Positions 27,422-40,235 of a stretch of DNA of 64,000 bases are shown here, piece after piece (position 1 is the first letter of the stretch; each line of letters starts with the position of its first letter). The stretch covers positions 62,001 to 126,000 of the forward strand of contig JAYKXP010000054.1 of the NCBI GenBank assembly GCA_037176845.1. Direction: 5' to 3'. Under the pieces are notes generated by a model. It was not told the DNA's origin. It made no database searches and worked only from the letters and a program-made list of their open reading frames with translations. Source of the DNA: Paramarasmius palmivorus. Its lineage: Eukaryota > Basidiomycota > Agaricomycetes > Agaricales > Marasmiaceae. Made by a program: the position numbers and the translations under genes.

Positions 27422-28893
27422 ATGACTCGCTACTGGGAACCTGGAACCTCTTACGGACACGGCGACGTCGTCGAGTACCAAGGTCTGTGCTTTGATCGTT
27501 GACCACGAATGCATTTCAGACACTCAACTCAACGCCAGGTCATCGCTACAAAATCATCCAACCTCACACATCTCAGGTATTTGGCTCGCCTTTTGACATT
27601 TTTGCTTGTCGCCAACGTCGGTTGTCTTAATAGGGTGATTGGACGCCCCCAGCCACTCCCGCTCTGTGGGGTCGTCTCGACGACAATGATCCCAACTACG
27701 GCGGTGGCCAACAACAGCAGCAAGGATGGCAACAACAACCTCCTCAGCAACAAGGCTGGCAGCAGGCACCGCCAGCTGGCTATCAGCCACCTCAACAACG
27801 TACGTATGCCAACTCCTTGCTGGTCTCATCTCGCTTATATGATGATTAGACTACCCTAGCCCTCCATCGGATCAGAAGGTGGACATCCATGACGAAGAAA
27901 CGAAGAAGAATTGGTGGGATCTCAGCGATGAGAGGAAGAAACAGTTGGAGGTCAGCACCTTCACTCGCTGTTCTTAGAGCCTAACTGACGCTACGTCCTT
28001 CACTAGATCGGAGGAGGACTCGCTGCTGGCGCTGCCCTCCTAGGAGCTGGATTCGCCGCCTGGAAATATCACGAGAAGAATGAAGAACAGGTGTTTGACA
28101 TCGTGCTCTGCTCGGATCCTCCTGCTCACATACCGTTTACAGAAAAAAGCCGAACAATGGGCCATCCAGAACTGGGCCCGCGATGCTCAGGCTCGCCGAA
28201 ACGAATATAACCAGCACGGTCTCAGAGCTCCGGCCATGTGGGTCTATAATGAAGGCACCAACATCCCTCGCGATGCTATTTCCACCGGAAAGGAGCACGA
28301 CTGGACTTTGTACATCTGTAGGGCTCCGATGGAAGTGAGTCGTCATATTCCAGAATCGTTAACATCAGTCTAATCGAAGTCGATAACAGGGTGGTATCCG
28401 TAAGTAACTTGCAAGATGGTGCCTATCAGACCTATAGTCACGACACTCTTCAGAACCTGGCAAAGCCTCCGATGTTTTCAAGAAGGGCGCTGTGATCGGA
28501 TACGGAAACGATGAGATTCATGCAAGTGAATGTCCCCATGATGAATTACAAGTACTGATATTCGTGTTCAGCTCGCTCAATATGAGATTCTCGTCGGAGA
28601 TATGCGTGCTCTCCGCTGGGTTCCAGCTAATGGAAAACTCCAGGTTGAATACTTGAATGCTCGCCCTATTGAAGGTGGTCGCGAGGGTGATGGCTCACCG
28701 CTCTACATCTGCAGGGCTCCGCACAAGGGTGCTGTTCATCCCGGAAAAGCAGGCCCTGGCCTAGACGGTTAGTGGTTATCAAGCCATAAGATCGATGATC
28801 CTTATTCAAAACTGGATTTATTCAGGTTGCCGCATCCCATATGATGGAAAGGAGAAGGTCATCGACCATTATGAAGTTCTGTGCTATGCTTGA
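27422..28893 (+). CDS. CBM5/12 plus DM9-repeat (DUF3421) lectin-like protein
   Basis: Putative carbohydrate-binding protein with an unusual layout. Nine or so exons join in frame. Residues 1-50 form a chitin-binding CBM5/12 module: YWEPGTSYGHGDVVEYQG, RYKIIQPHTSQGDW and TPPATPALWGR. A Gln/Pro/Gly-rich linker follows, then a charged segment ending DERKKQLE. Next is a Gly/Ala zipper (IGGGLAAGAALLGAGFAAWK) and a charged helix. The C-terminal half holds two DM9 repeats: the first has WVYNEGTNIPRDAISTG and LYICRAPMEGG, the second LRWVPANGKLQVEYLNARP, LYICRAPHKGAVHPGK and the closing YEVLCYA. DM9 proteins in animals bind mannose or act in immunity; the fungal role is unknown. No signal peptide is present, because the CBM starts at the initiator Met. 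Cell-wall or intracellular glycan recognition is inference. Confidence 0.8.
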
Positions 28894-29138
28894 GCGGTGC
28901 GATTCTCAGAATTGGAAGGACTTGTAATTACTACGCATCCATGTACATGTAAAACTCCGTGAATTAAAACTCGTTGGACTTAGTTTCATAATAATCCGCG
29001 GACGCGCCTGGGCACGAGTGAGATCGCGTGAGGTCACGGTCACGAGGTGGGAAACACGCTTGCTTTCTGACCACCATCATCAGAGTCACTCTACTCCAGA
29101 CTCGAACGCGACAATCCATTCTTCAGCACGCCTCCACT

Positions 29139-32100
29139 ATGCCTGCTTTCCAGGCGCTCGTTGGCGCCTCCAAGCGCAAGGCAGAGGACGACGATGCGCC
29201 GCCAGCCAAGAGAGCAAACATGGGGACGACTGGGCAAGATTGTTGTTGGCTAGTCCAATGGTGAGTCTTTCAAGGCTTTCGCATCTATGCACAGCCGTTC
29301 ATTGTGTCCAGGAGAAATCCAACCAACAAAAAGCACAAAACCTATGAAGGCGAAGCATTCCTTGTGATAACGCAGGGTTCAAAGGCGACGTTGTATGATG
29401 AGGAGCGGAAGACGTGCGTTACATTTCATTTCGAACCAAACAGTGATGTTTGACTCAGCCATGTAGGATGGCTGTCGGGAAGATTGCCCCACCATTCGTT
29501 GAAGGGAAAGAGATTGGAGGTTTCGGTGGTGGTTCCAAGGATATTCATCTGGACCGTCAGATCTCCATGTCCGAGTTTCGGACAGGCGCCTGCTTTCAAG
29601 CCACACTTCCTGTCGAACCTGTCTCGGTACCAGCTCCTCATAAACCTGCTTTTAGACCCCATAAAACGTTCAATCCCCCGCTGTCGAAGCCGAATGTCAA
29701 CCCATCGCCGCATAATCCTCCTCCTAATGAACCGAAGCCCACGCCAGACAATGTTCTATTCCCTTCCAATACCGGAAATATCAGCAGAGACTCGTATTGG
29801 TCTGCAAATTGGTTTGTGCACAATATGTCGTCCTTGTCTGGTGTGCTGAATAGTCTATCCGTAGGCGCAAGAGTGGTGGAAACAAGAAGAAAGACATCTG
29901 GGAAGGCGATGCATACATCAAGCATGAAAAAGGAATCTTCACTATGCTTTCCGAGGAAGGCAAAAAGTCGGTATATTCTTCTGTACTAAGGAGCTAATCC
30001 GAGCTGACTTCCTCCCTACAGCATGGCCACCCTGTCACGCAAGGATGGACTTTCAGCGGGACAAAGATTGTTCGTGGGTGGAAAAGAAGTTCAGATTGTA
30101 ACAGAGATAAAGGCGGCACAAATTCCGAACTCAGATCAAACAGGCTCGCCCGTCGTGGACGAGATACCTGTCGCTGCGTCCGTTACAACACCGGCGGCTA
30201 GCAAGAGATACATCCCTGTTGCTTCGTTCTATGGCACACCGCCCAAACCTCAGGGACCACTGTAGGAGATTTCATAGCAGCGCTCCGTATGGCTTACTAA
30301 TGCGTATACAGACATGATCCTAAAGCAGAAGGGGCAATAGTGATGAAGTACCCGACACAAGAGCATATCGAGCGATATAACAAGAAGTCAATCCATTCCT
30401 GTCGCGCGTAAATCTCTGCTTAACTTGGTCCACAGAAACAGGCCAGTGGTGGACGTCGTCCTTGATCCCATCCTTGCGAGGCGGATGCGGCCGCACCAAC
30501 ATGAAGGTATATTTCTTCATAAAAATCCAGAGCCTTGGACTCATGATTATGTGCGTAGGCGTCAAGTTCCTTTACGAATGCGTCATGGGGTTGAGGAAGC
30601 ATGAGGGGAACGGCTGCATTCTTGCCGATGAAATGTAAGTTCTGTTCTTCAAGCTTGTAACATGGCGCTTGAGCTTATGTGACATACACAGGGGTCTTGG
30701 GAAGACGCTTCAGGTCCTTCTCTTCATAATCTAGTCGATGTTAAGCTAAAATTGGCCTAGACCATCAGTCTTATATGGACTTTACTGAGTAAGTTCAGTG
30801 CCGCAACCCGCTTCTGGTAGTGCAAACTAAATCCCTGCAGAGCAGAATCCGTATGCGGGAGCCGGTCCGATTGTCAGCAAGGCTATGATTGTCTGTCCCG
30901 TTTCGCTCATCGATGCAAGTTGATCCCTCTTTTTCCTGAGAGGCCGAAAGGTGACGATTTCAATAGAACTGGAAAAATGAGTTTCATAAGTGGCTGGGTC
31001 GCGACAGGGTGGGGGTTACTGTTTGCGACAAGAAGATAGACGCCGTACGAACGTTCGCAAGCTCGTGAGTCTCCTAAAGGCCTCGATAGATTGAACTTAC
31101 TCATCTACTTCACAGACCAAGGCAACATGTTCTATTAGTTGGCTACGAAAGATTGAGAACGATCACGTATGTTTTGCCCCTTCGTACACATCATTATCTG
31201 ACGTTGACTCCAGAAAAGAGATTGCTACGTGCGGGTAAGTAGCCATCCTTTTAATGCCTGCCCCGTTTAACTCTTCACAGCATAGGACTAATAGTTTGCG
31301 ATGAAGGTAGTTTATACCTTGTCTCGAGGTGTTCGCAGTAGTACAACTGTCTTTCAGGTCACCGTCTCAAGTCCTCGAAAGGCAAAACATTTGCCTCTTT
31401 CAAGTCTTTCAATACTCCCAGACGGATTATACTATCTGGGACGCCGATCCAGAACGACCTCAGCGAATTCCATTCCATGGTTGGTGTCACATTAGATTTC
31501 AATGCAAACGTGCACTCACCACATCGCAAGGCGGATTTCTGCAACCCCGGACTACTCGGTATGACACGAACCGCGTTCTTTGCTGGTCCATCTGACGTGT
31601 TCTTCGGACAAGATGATTACACTTCTTTTAAGCGAATGTATGAGAACCCCATCGTCAAGAGTCGCGCTCCAGGCTGTACTGCAAAGGAGCTAGAGCTTGG
31701 TGAAAAGCGTTCGACCCAGGTATTTAGAACCCCTCACATAGCGAATTTATCTAACGAGCATATCCCCCTTTTAGCTAATGACTATTGCGAAGAGCTTCGT
31801 CCTCAGACGAGAAGCTACGATTCTGGGGAACTATCTCCCTCCCAAGAGTAGGTGACAGCCTACATTCCGCGAAATTTATTGAAGATTCTCCCGTAGCGGA
31901 ATATGTCGTCTTCGTCACCCCTTCGCCAATTCAGCTATCAATATTCGCAAAACTACTCCAACCAGATCAAGTTGAAGATTACATGCACTCAACTGTCGAA
32001 TCCCTGGCTGTCATCAACCTTCTCACCAAAGTTAGTAGCAGTCCAATTCTTCTGAAGGCTGCATTAGAAAAGGACCGCGGCGAAAACAATTTTCTGCATC

Positions 32101-33888
32101 GCAACATACGAGACGCCGTCTCATTACTGCCGCCTGACGTCCAAGTTGGAGATACATACCTGAGCGGTGAGCTGCACCTGTCGTTTCTATTACTATTTGC
32201 TAAACACTTGTAATAGGTAAATTGACTGCCATTGCGCGATTGCTACATACCATTCGCGAGGTTTGCTTTTCAATCTTTAGTTCTATAGTGTTCGCTCATG
32301 ACCTTTTAGACAACCGATGAGAAATGTGTTTTGGTCTCTCACTATACATCAACTCTGAATATATTAGAAGCGTTTTGTATAAAGCAAAACTATAGCTACT
32401 TCAGACTAGACGGGTGTGTATTAAGTTTCTTCACGATATGCTCCCGCTTACTTGTGATATAGCCAGACTCCAATCCCGAAGAGGCAGGAATACGTCAATG
32501 TTTTTAATAAAACGGATCAGAAATCTGGGTGTGCGTTTCTGACACTATCCTCATTGAAACGTGCCTAAATCTTTCTTAGTCATATTCCTTTTGAGCTCGA
32601 AAGCGGGTACGGAAATTTATGTGCTTGTGTACTATCAACTCATACCTTTTAGGTGGCGTTGGTATAAACCTGATAGGTAAGGCGTAACCCGATCAACAAG
32701 CATCATTTCTCATAATCGTGGTTTTTAGGGGGATCGCGTTTGTGCTTAGTGGACTCGGATTGGAATCCCAGGTGATTCCGGCTCGTATTTGTACTCTGCA
32801 TTTTCTGATGATCAACCCGTCAAAGCCACGACTTGCAGTCAATGGCGAGGTGTCACCGGTCAGTGCTAGTGGACCATATTCTTGTCGCAAACAAACTCAA
32901 TCGGCCCGCCACTTAGAGATGGTCAGAAGAAACCGGTGTTCATCTATCGTTTCTTGACAGCGGGAACAATCGACGGTATGATGTTATACCGACGACACGA
33001 CCCGGCAGCGAGTTAATAGATTGTACAGAAAAGATATTTCAACGCCAAATCATCAAGCTCGGGCTCAGCAATGGTGAGTTACTATAAGCTCTTGGACGGC
33101 ATCGCTCTGAACGTCTTCTTAATAGCGTTGATGGGTTCTGTTAGTGAGCCATTCTGATTGAAATACGTATTCTGATATGTTATTGCTATCAGGATACTGC
33201 AAGCTCCAAGGGCGACTCATTCACAAAAAAAGACGTAGGGGTTTTACATCATTCCGGCGATACATACTAACCTCGTCACTGGCATAGCTTCGGGATATTT
33301 TCCGAGTCGACCCAAACACGTGTTGCAACACCCACGACCTCATTGACTGCACTTGCCAGGGAGACGGTCCAGACGGCTTGGACGTCTGGACAGCTTCGTC
33401 AAGCTTTGAAGAGGGAGACGAGAAGAAGGGGTTTGTCTGTGCTTCACAAGTCAAGCCACTTGATCTAAGCAAGTTGAGCAAGGCAGATATAGAGGCATGT
33501 TGTCCCTGGTTCTCCCCATTCCATCAGTGCTGATTGCATCCTTCAGTATCTCGAGAGAAAGAAAGCAAGTCTAGCTTCGCTCGACGAATGGAAGCATGTC
33601 AATTGCCTCAAGGCTGATGCACGAGATGAAGTCCAAGATGAGATTCTCACGGAGTTACTTTACACCCGAGAACCTGAAATGGAAAATGCGGATTCTGACG
33701 GGTTGTTGGCAGCAGTGGATTTGGAAAGAATAGAGAGGATAAAGAAAGCTAGAGATCCATTGACAGTGGGGGATGTGCCTGGAGGAACAATATCCTTCAT
33801 ATTTGAAAAGTCCACCAGTGTCACTGCTGCCAAAGGTGATGCAGATGACATAGCTGATGATGCTGCACATTCAGACGGTTCATGTTAG
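29139..33888 (+). CDS. RDH54: Rdh54/RAD54B-type DNA translocase (Swi2/Snf2)
   Basis: ATP-driven DNA translocase of the Rad54 group, acting with Rad51/Dmc1 in homologous recombination and in removing recombinase from double-stranded DNA. The gene is split into more than 20 exons that join in frame. The N-terminus (MPAFQALVGASKRKAEDD) has two related units with KTYEGEAFLVI and DIWEGDAYIKHEKG, as in RAD54B. Helicase motifs follow: Q-like RRMRPHQHEG, I ADEMGLGKTLQ, Ia TISLIWTLL, II CDEGHRLKS, III ILSGTPIQNDLSEF, then ADFCNPGLLDDY and SFKRMYENPIVKSR. The second lobe has LVSHYTSTLNILE, V LLSSKAGGVGINLIGGSRL with DSDWNPSHDLQSMAR, and VI CHRDGQKKPVFIYRFLTAGTID. The C-terminus ends AHSDGSC. All catalytic motifs look intact. 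Confidence 0.92.
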
Positions 33889-34463
33889 TTTCTGCCCTGT
33901 CTGTAGTAACCAACCTTTGTTACTTCTGTTTCTCAATGTACTATCAGCAATTTTTGACAATGATCTTTTGACAACAATAAACTGATATAGCCGAGGGTAA
34001 GGCTGGACTCAAGGTCACAATAAAAGTGAAAGGGATCCACCGAAACCACCGTACATAATCCAAACAAGTGTCAGATATCTCGTAAAGAACTGGCCATGAA
34101 ATATGGTATGCAATGAGCATATTCATATCTCGGGGAATGTGTAAACATGAAAGTTAGGTAGTAATCGAAAGCTGAACGGGACAGGTAAGAAACACAGTTG
34201 TGTCCATGCCCCCTTCAACCGCCGAAGGAAAGAGGATCTGCCCCCTCCCAAACCCCAAAGTGACCTGACTTATAGAATGGGGCTTGACAGGACACGAGTA
34301 TCCATCATTCAAATATATAAAGCGCAGATTGAAGGAAATAGATGAGAAATTGACCGGGACAAGTAGTTCAGGTGAACCTTCGCCCCCGAAAATCCCTATA
34401 AAGAACAAAGAAAGAAATGAACAGAAAAAGGGGAAACTTGGAGCTGTCTGGTTCCCGTGATGT
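33889..34463. other. Convergent intergenic region
   Basis: About 575 bp between two stops, so it should hold two 3' UTRs. The 112-codon minus-strand frame at 34154-34492 overlaps the amidohydrolase end in another frame and is not called. Confidence 0.5.
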
Positions 34464-37045
34464 TCAGGCCCTTTCGTATACAGCCTCGCCATCGATCACA
34501 GTAGCGAGAACTTCAGTTGCAAGGATCTTGTTCACGGCAACGTTCATGATATCTTGGGACAGGATAACATAGTCTGCACGTTTTCCCGGTTCCAAGGAGC
34601 CCAACTCGTTCTCAGTGAAAGACGCATACGCGGGATCAATTGTCATTCCTGACGAACTAACGTGAGATTCATCGAAAGGCGTAACCGGATGATAGCTTAC
34701 CTCGCAAAGCCTCTTCGCGAGTCAAGCGCTGTTCTGGGAACCACCCTCCGGGTCCGTGGGGAGAAGTTCCATCGGGAGAAAGCCGAGATACTGCAGCATA
34801 GAAAGCTGACAAAGGGTTCATACTTTCGACTGGGAAGTCAGAGCCGAGTGTAATCCTCGCTCCCTTATCGATTAGGGTACGGAAGGCATATAGGTTCTTT
34901 ACACGTTCAGGGCCCTTCAAAACAGGTTAAATGTGCTATGATTGACTTTAATCATTGGACATACCAGACGGTCTTCTGCATAGAGCATGTCACTAATACT
35001 AGCGAGACATGTTATATCAGAATCTCTCAGCGTGTCAATCGCGAAGGTACTCACGCATGTGTAGGTTGAACACTGGCGATCACTAATAAAGATCGTCAGT
35101 AACGTATCGATGCTGTATGGCGCTAAATTTGTTACCTCCAAGCTTTCCGAGCCTTTCCATATCTTCGGGCAATATAATTTGGGCGTGTTCAAGCCTCGGA
35201 CGCAAGGCCGTCACATTAGCTCCAGTCAACTTCAGTGAAGCTTCGAATGCATCGATGACCATCCCGTTTGCACGATCTCCGATAGCATGAACATTCTGCG
35301 TGGGGTTCGGTGTTAGAAAAGCACCGAAATGAAATGGAGTAGCACCGAACATACCACTTGCCACCCGTCTCGCAAGAAAAGAGGAATGAACTTGAATAGG
35401 ACTTCTTTGTCCAGGCGCATGAACCCATTCGTAGATGGATTGTCAGCGTAAGGTTCATAGAGCTGGCAATGATTTCAATATCATCGGCGAAACTGCGTTG
35501 ATAGTTAAACTTACCGCCGCCCCTCCGGTACGAAGTGCACCTAATGGGAAAGACTGTTAGCACTCATTGGAGTTGCCAACGAGCGTCACATACCATCCGC
35601 AAAGATCTTTACGCTGCGAGCAGTCAGGCGTCCGCTTCCGGTCGCGATTACAGGCTCTGTAGTGTTGCCCCAGTACGTTCCGTTCTCGTCAAAGTATGTC
35701 ATGCCATAGATGCGGATCTAACAAAACACTGCGTTAAAGGGCTTTTCTGATAGACAGAAGTGTTATGACTTACTGGCAATTGGCCTAGATTTGCTTGTCT
35801 GAATGGAACATGAAAACTGTGTCATGTACAAAAGTAATGAAACTCATATGCACCTCTTGAAGAAGCTGAGGGAGACTGGATCTAGACCTGCATCATGAAT
35901 GGAAGTTAAGCCATGTTTCACGGCATCCTGAATTGCAATGTTGAAGCGTTGTAAAAGGTCTTCTTCCTTCAACACCGGCTGTTTGATGAGTTCTTGAGCA
36001 TTGTCCAAAAACATGCCTAGGAAACGTGTAAGGTCCAGGTGATTTCGGCAAGTCTTTTTTTACTACCTGTGGGTTCACCCGAATCATCCATGACAATGAC
36101 ACCTCCGTCTACTTCTCGTGGAAATGGTTCGCTGACCTTGAGCGCCTTGGATGACACCCAGAGAGCATGACAATCCTTGCTTTGAAGAACGACAGGACGG
36201 CCTCGGATGACAGGGTCCGCGTCCAGATCCTCCTGTAATGTCATGAACAACCATATTCCTAGAGAACAAAGATTTTACCAACAGCGGAAGGCCATCTTGG
36301 CCAGACAGTGTGATCCCAACCTCCGCCGAGGATAAACTTTGAAGTATCTCTCAGGACATCGGGGTTAGTAAGGATATAGTTTCTGACGCGAGCAACTGTT
36401 TCTTGGATAGTCTTGGTGCCTTCGAGAGGTAGTTGTTGGCTAGCACCGTACTCAAGAATATGGGCATGAGAGTCTACCCCAAATCTCAGCAAACTCTTGT
36501 TTTCAAAAGCTCTTATCAACACCCACCACTCAGACCTGGGACGACGATAGAACCGGGCTTTGTGTAACGAATTTCAAGAGGCTTTCGGACAGTTGCACTG
36601 ATGTTATTGGCAGAATCATTGTGTTCCCAATGTTGCTTGATTCCATGGATCTTCTCTGAGGATTTGATGCAATGTCAGCAAGAAAGATGACTCTAGAGCA
36701 CGCCGACATACCAAGGCTTCCAGTTTCCAAGATCTTCTTGTCATGTACCACAATACATTGGACTGCAGTGTTCTTTCCGTCGACAGTGTATATCTTATTT
36801 CCATCTCGGGAGCATAGCGCGTATGATCCTGGAGCTGAAGCGCCGCCGGATGATGCAGGAAGCCTGTAGGTGCACAGGACATACCAAGCGCTAAATACAG
36901 CTACAAAAGAGAGGATCCAGAAAGAGTGGGAATTGGGAGAAGCAGCAGAAGGGGCCGGATTGTCTGGTGCTGTTGTTGCCTGCCTTTCGCCATTTTTGTT
37001 TGCTTTTTCTGTCGAAGATGAGGATTCCGGAGGTGAGGAACCCAT
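34464..37045 (-). CDS. Membrane-anchored amidohydrolase (amidohydrolase 3, YtcJ-like)
   Basis: Metal-dependent hydrolase of the amidohydrolase-3 family; the substrate is unknown. ATG at 37045 begins a disordered tail (MGSSPPESSSSTEK), then one hydrophobic anchor (FWILSFVAVFSAWYVLCTY) that should place the enzyme outside the cytosol or in the secretory pathway. The catalytic domain has the HxH metal motif in DSHAHILEYG, then GGGWDHTVWP, ARSVKIFADGALR, NVHAIGDRANG, LRPRLEHAQIILPEDM, LGSDFPVESMNPLSAFYAAV and the C-terminal beta segment GSLEPGKRADYVILSQD. It ends IDGEAVYERA. About ten small introns. Divergent from HRD1 with 299 bp between starts. A decayed copy of its 5' end lies at about 46.8-47.2 kb. 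Confidence 0.88.
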
Positions 37046-37344
37046 GGTACGGTCAGAAAGGAAATGTACACACAAATATTAACAGCATTGTCGACTTTAA
37101 AGTCAGCCCAGCGCCAATCGGAAAAAAATGGCTGGGATATTATGCGATGAGGGGCAGTGAAAAGTAAATCTTACGGGCGTCAAAATTGTGATCGCAGGCG
37201 CCTTCTAGAAAGTGACACAGGACACGTAGTCGCCGCATGCTGTCCGGCGTCACCGTGTAACCCCTTCCTTTGCGGCATCGCGTCACCCCCAACGTCCATC
37301 CTTGCGTCTAGCATTACAATACATTCCAGTGACGGACGGCCACT
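37046..37344. promoter_or_regulatory. Divergent promoter of amidohydrolase and HRD1
   Basis: The 299 bp between two divergent ATGs must serve both genes. Parts of it recur, diverged, at about 51,066-51,255 (for example the stretch around GTCAGCCCAGCGCCAAT), and the amidohydrolase side recurs at about 46.8-47.2 kb. No TATA box is obvious. Confidence 0.6.
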
Positions 37345-40004
37345 ATGCCTCCGCTCAACCAGCTCCTGCGTCGTCCAGCGCAGTCTCTAATGCTTTCAGT
37401 CACTTCTCATAGGATCCTGGCCTATGTATTCTTCTCAGTCCTTGCCGTCGTCGCTGCCGTCGCGAATGCCCTCAAGAATCATAGCAACTTCTATTCAGTT
37501 ACCATATACCTCTCGAAGAGCAGTCGCAGTGTCCTGGTGCGACTATACTTTCTACCTGCAATTACTGTACTGATACTTGAACACACAGATTCTTGCAAAC
37601 TTTGCCTTTCTGTTGGCTCTATTTGGAGGTCATATTACTCAGAGAATATTCTTTGGCTCGCTGCGTCCGAATGAAATAGAAGTGAGTTTTTGAACGTCCC
37701 GTTGCACCACATTATTCAACTTCTTTTAGCGCCTTTATGACAGATTGTGGTTCTTCATCACCGAATCTCTTCTAGCCTTTACAATCTTCCGTGATGAATT
37801 TGACATACCCTTCGCCCTAATGTTCGGTTTCTTGCTTTTCGTCAAGTCATTCCACTGGCTTGCAAGTGACCGCATTGAATGGGTGGGTGTTTCGGGCTAA
37901 TATCCATGTACTCCAAGTTTCATCCTAGCGCTCACTTAGATGGATCAAAGGCCGTATCCTGGCCCCCCACTACTATTCCACGTTCGCATGTCGATTTTAT
38001 TCGCCATCCTTTGGATCACGGACTTTATCATGTTCCTTGTCGCAGTCGAGAACACGCTTGCGCATGGTGTAGGTGGAATGGTTCTATTTGCTAGCGAAGC
38101 AAGTCATTTATTTCATTTTGTGACCCACACTATCAGAACTAATTCACTTTTAGTATGGTATTCTCATGGCTAGTGTCACGAACACTCTTGCAAAATACCT
38201 GCTGTCCTGTTATGAATTAAGAAGAGCAGGTCAGCGTGGAGGCGAGAACGCGCCTCCATGGGAGAACAAGAGCATGTGGGTGTTCTACATAGAGCTCACC
38301 ACTGGTAAGATCGAGTCCAATATCCGTCTACTGTTCTCAAACCGCGGCTTTGCAGATTTCCTCAAATTGACGACCTATCTCGCGTTTTTCTCCGTGATCA
38401 TCACGTTCTATGGCTTACCGCTGAACATCGTACGTGATGTCTACACTACGGCTCGTTCACTTTATACGTGGTTACAAGCTCTTCATCGATATCAATTGGC
38501 TACTCAGAACATGAATCAGAGATACCCGAATGCTTTAGAGGTGGAATTATCGAGCATGTCAGCTCGGACGTGTATCATTTGCAGAAAGGAAATGAATTCT
38601 CCAGCGAACGCACCACCAGCTGACGCACCTCAAGCGCCGAACGCCACACCAGACGGCCCTAACATGACTCCGAAAAAGCTGCCTTGTGGTCACATTTTCC
38701 ATTTCCACTGTCTGAGATCCTGGCTAGAACGCCAACAAAGCTGCCCTACATGGTATGTTCGAGTTTTCCTTCGTGAAAGTACTGTCAGGTTGATCAAATA
38801 CTCCAGCCGGCGCAACGTACTGGAGAATAACCGAGAACAAGCACCTGCTCCAGCTGGACCTGCGGCTCAAGGTGCTCAGCCCCGAAACCCATTATTTGGA
38901 GGTGCTGTAGGCGCTCAAAACCTCAATGCCAATGCTCCGCCTGCCAATAACGACAACAATAACGGTCTGGGCTTCTTGGGAAGATTTCTTGGGCAGCAAA
39001 ATCCCCAGCAAGCCGCTGGAGCCCGACGACCGTTCCCATTCCCACCTGCAGCTGGAAACCCCGGTGGGATACCCAATGTCGTACAAGACGCTGGTGGCAG
39101 GGTGGTCATTCAGTACAATATTCAGTATCATGCTCCGAGACCAGGTCAAGAACAGGCACAGCAAGGTCCGCCGCCACCACCGGCAGCGCCTCAGCAGTTA
39201 CGACCTGTGCCACAATTCGGTGGTTTTGAGGGTCCCGGGAACATATGGCAGCCTTGGCCAGCGAATGCAGCAGATGGACCGGCGCCTAATCCTGACACTA
39301 CCAATTCCATCCCATCGGGATCTACCCCTGCACCTGTGAACACTCAGTCGCCACCTTCCTCAGGGACTGCTTCCTCTTCCGAAGCTTCCCCTTCCACTGC
39401 CACGGGTCCAAGCCCCAGGGAAGGTGCTGCGCTCGCTGCACTGCGGCGACTGCAATCCACAAATACGTCTGGTACCGGTGCCGAGGAAGGACCTTCCCGA
39501 CCAGAAAGCGGTACAAGTACGCAGCAAATATTATCAGACGCCCGGAAGCACCGCGTTGATGTCCCTGGGCTTATCCCGTTGTACGATTTCGATATCGGAA
39601 ATACTGTCGAAGTAGGAACTTCTTCCGGACAGCGAGCGTCGTCCACTTCTCAGGTGTCCGGCATACCAGCGCCTATCTTCTCTACGCAACAACACGTTCC
39701 CTCCTCACCCCTACAACCCCTTTCGACCCCGAGCGTCACGGAAGATCAGCTTAATATGCTCGATAGGGTGACGCGGGAGGCTATCGATGAAAGGTTGCGT
39801 ATATTGGAAAGGGTATCGATGAATGTGCATCAAAGCATGGAGGACCTGATACGTATGCGGAGTGTTCTTCCGCCAGTGCCTACCTCTGCTGCGTCTAGTA
39901 CGTCCTCGGCGAGAGCTGGCCCACTACCCGATAATACCGTGGCCACAGCTTCGAGCGCTAGTGACTCACAGGGTCCTTCCGATGTCGAAGTTCCAGAGAC
40001 TTGA
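37345..40004 (+). CDS. HRD1: ERAD E3 ubiquitin ligase HRD1 (synoviolin)
   Basis: Multi-spanning ER ubiquitin ligase that forms the retrotranslocation channel for misfolded luminal and membrane proteins. The start MPPLNQLLRRPAQSLML leads into the conserved N-terminal helices (AYVFFSVLAVVAAVANAL, ILANFAFLLALFGGHITQ, LMFGFLLFVKSFHWL, MSILFAILWITDFIMFLVA, YLAFFSVIITFYG). FFGSLRPNEIE and DRLWFFITESLLAFTIFRDE are family hallmarks. The RING-H2 follows: CIICRKEM, a long Ala/Pro/Asn-rich loop, then LPCGHIFHFHCLRSWLERQQ, CPT and C across an intron. The C-terminal 400 residues are disordered, rich in Pro, Gln and Ala, with a late amphipathic helix near EAIDERLRILERVS. Seven to eight exons; the long apparent frame from 38166 reads through two small introns. 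Two decayed partial copies lie at 51-53.6 kb. Confidence 0.93.
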
Positions 40005-40235
40005 AATACCAATGCCTAATGGCGCATGAGAATCTCGTTGGCTACACACAGTGTGTAAATTAATGCATATGTCTACTCCATGATCATACATCGTGGTGAT
40101 TCACAATGTGTGATACTTGTTTTTCGAAGACACAAACGTGAAGGCGTGCACCGGACTCTCAGCCACAAACAAATATAAGTATTGGGCACGCAGTGATCTA
40201 TTTCACATAAGTATAGCTCTACAGGCTGTGTGGTA

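Noticed and set aside
27529..27829. Minus-strand frames of about 90 codons opposite the CBM-DM9 gene
   Set aside because: They are reverse readings of the Gln/Pro linker and adjacent introns.
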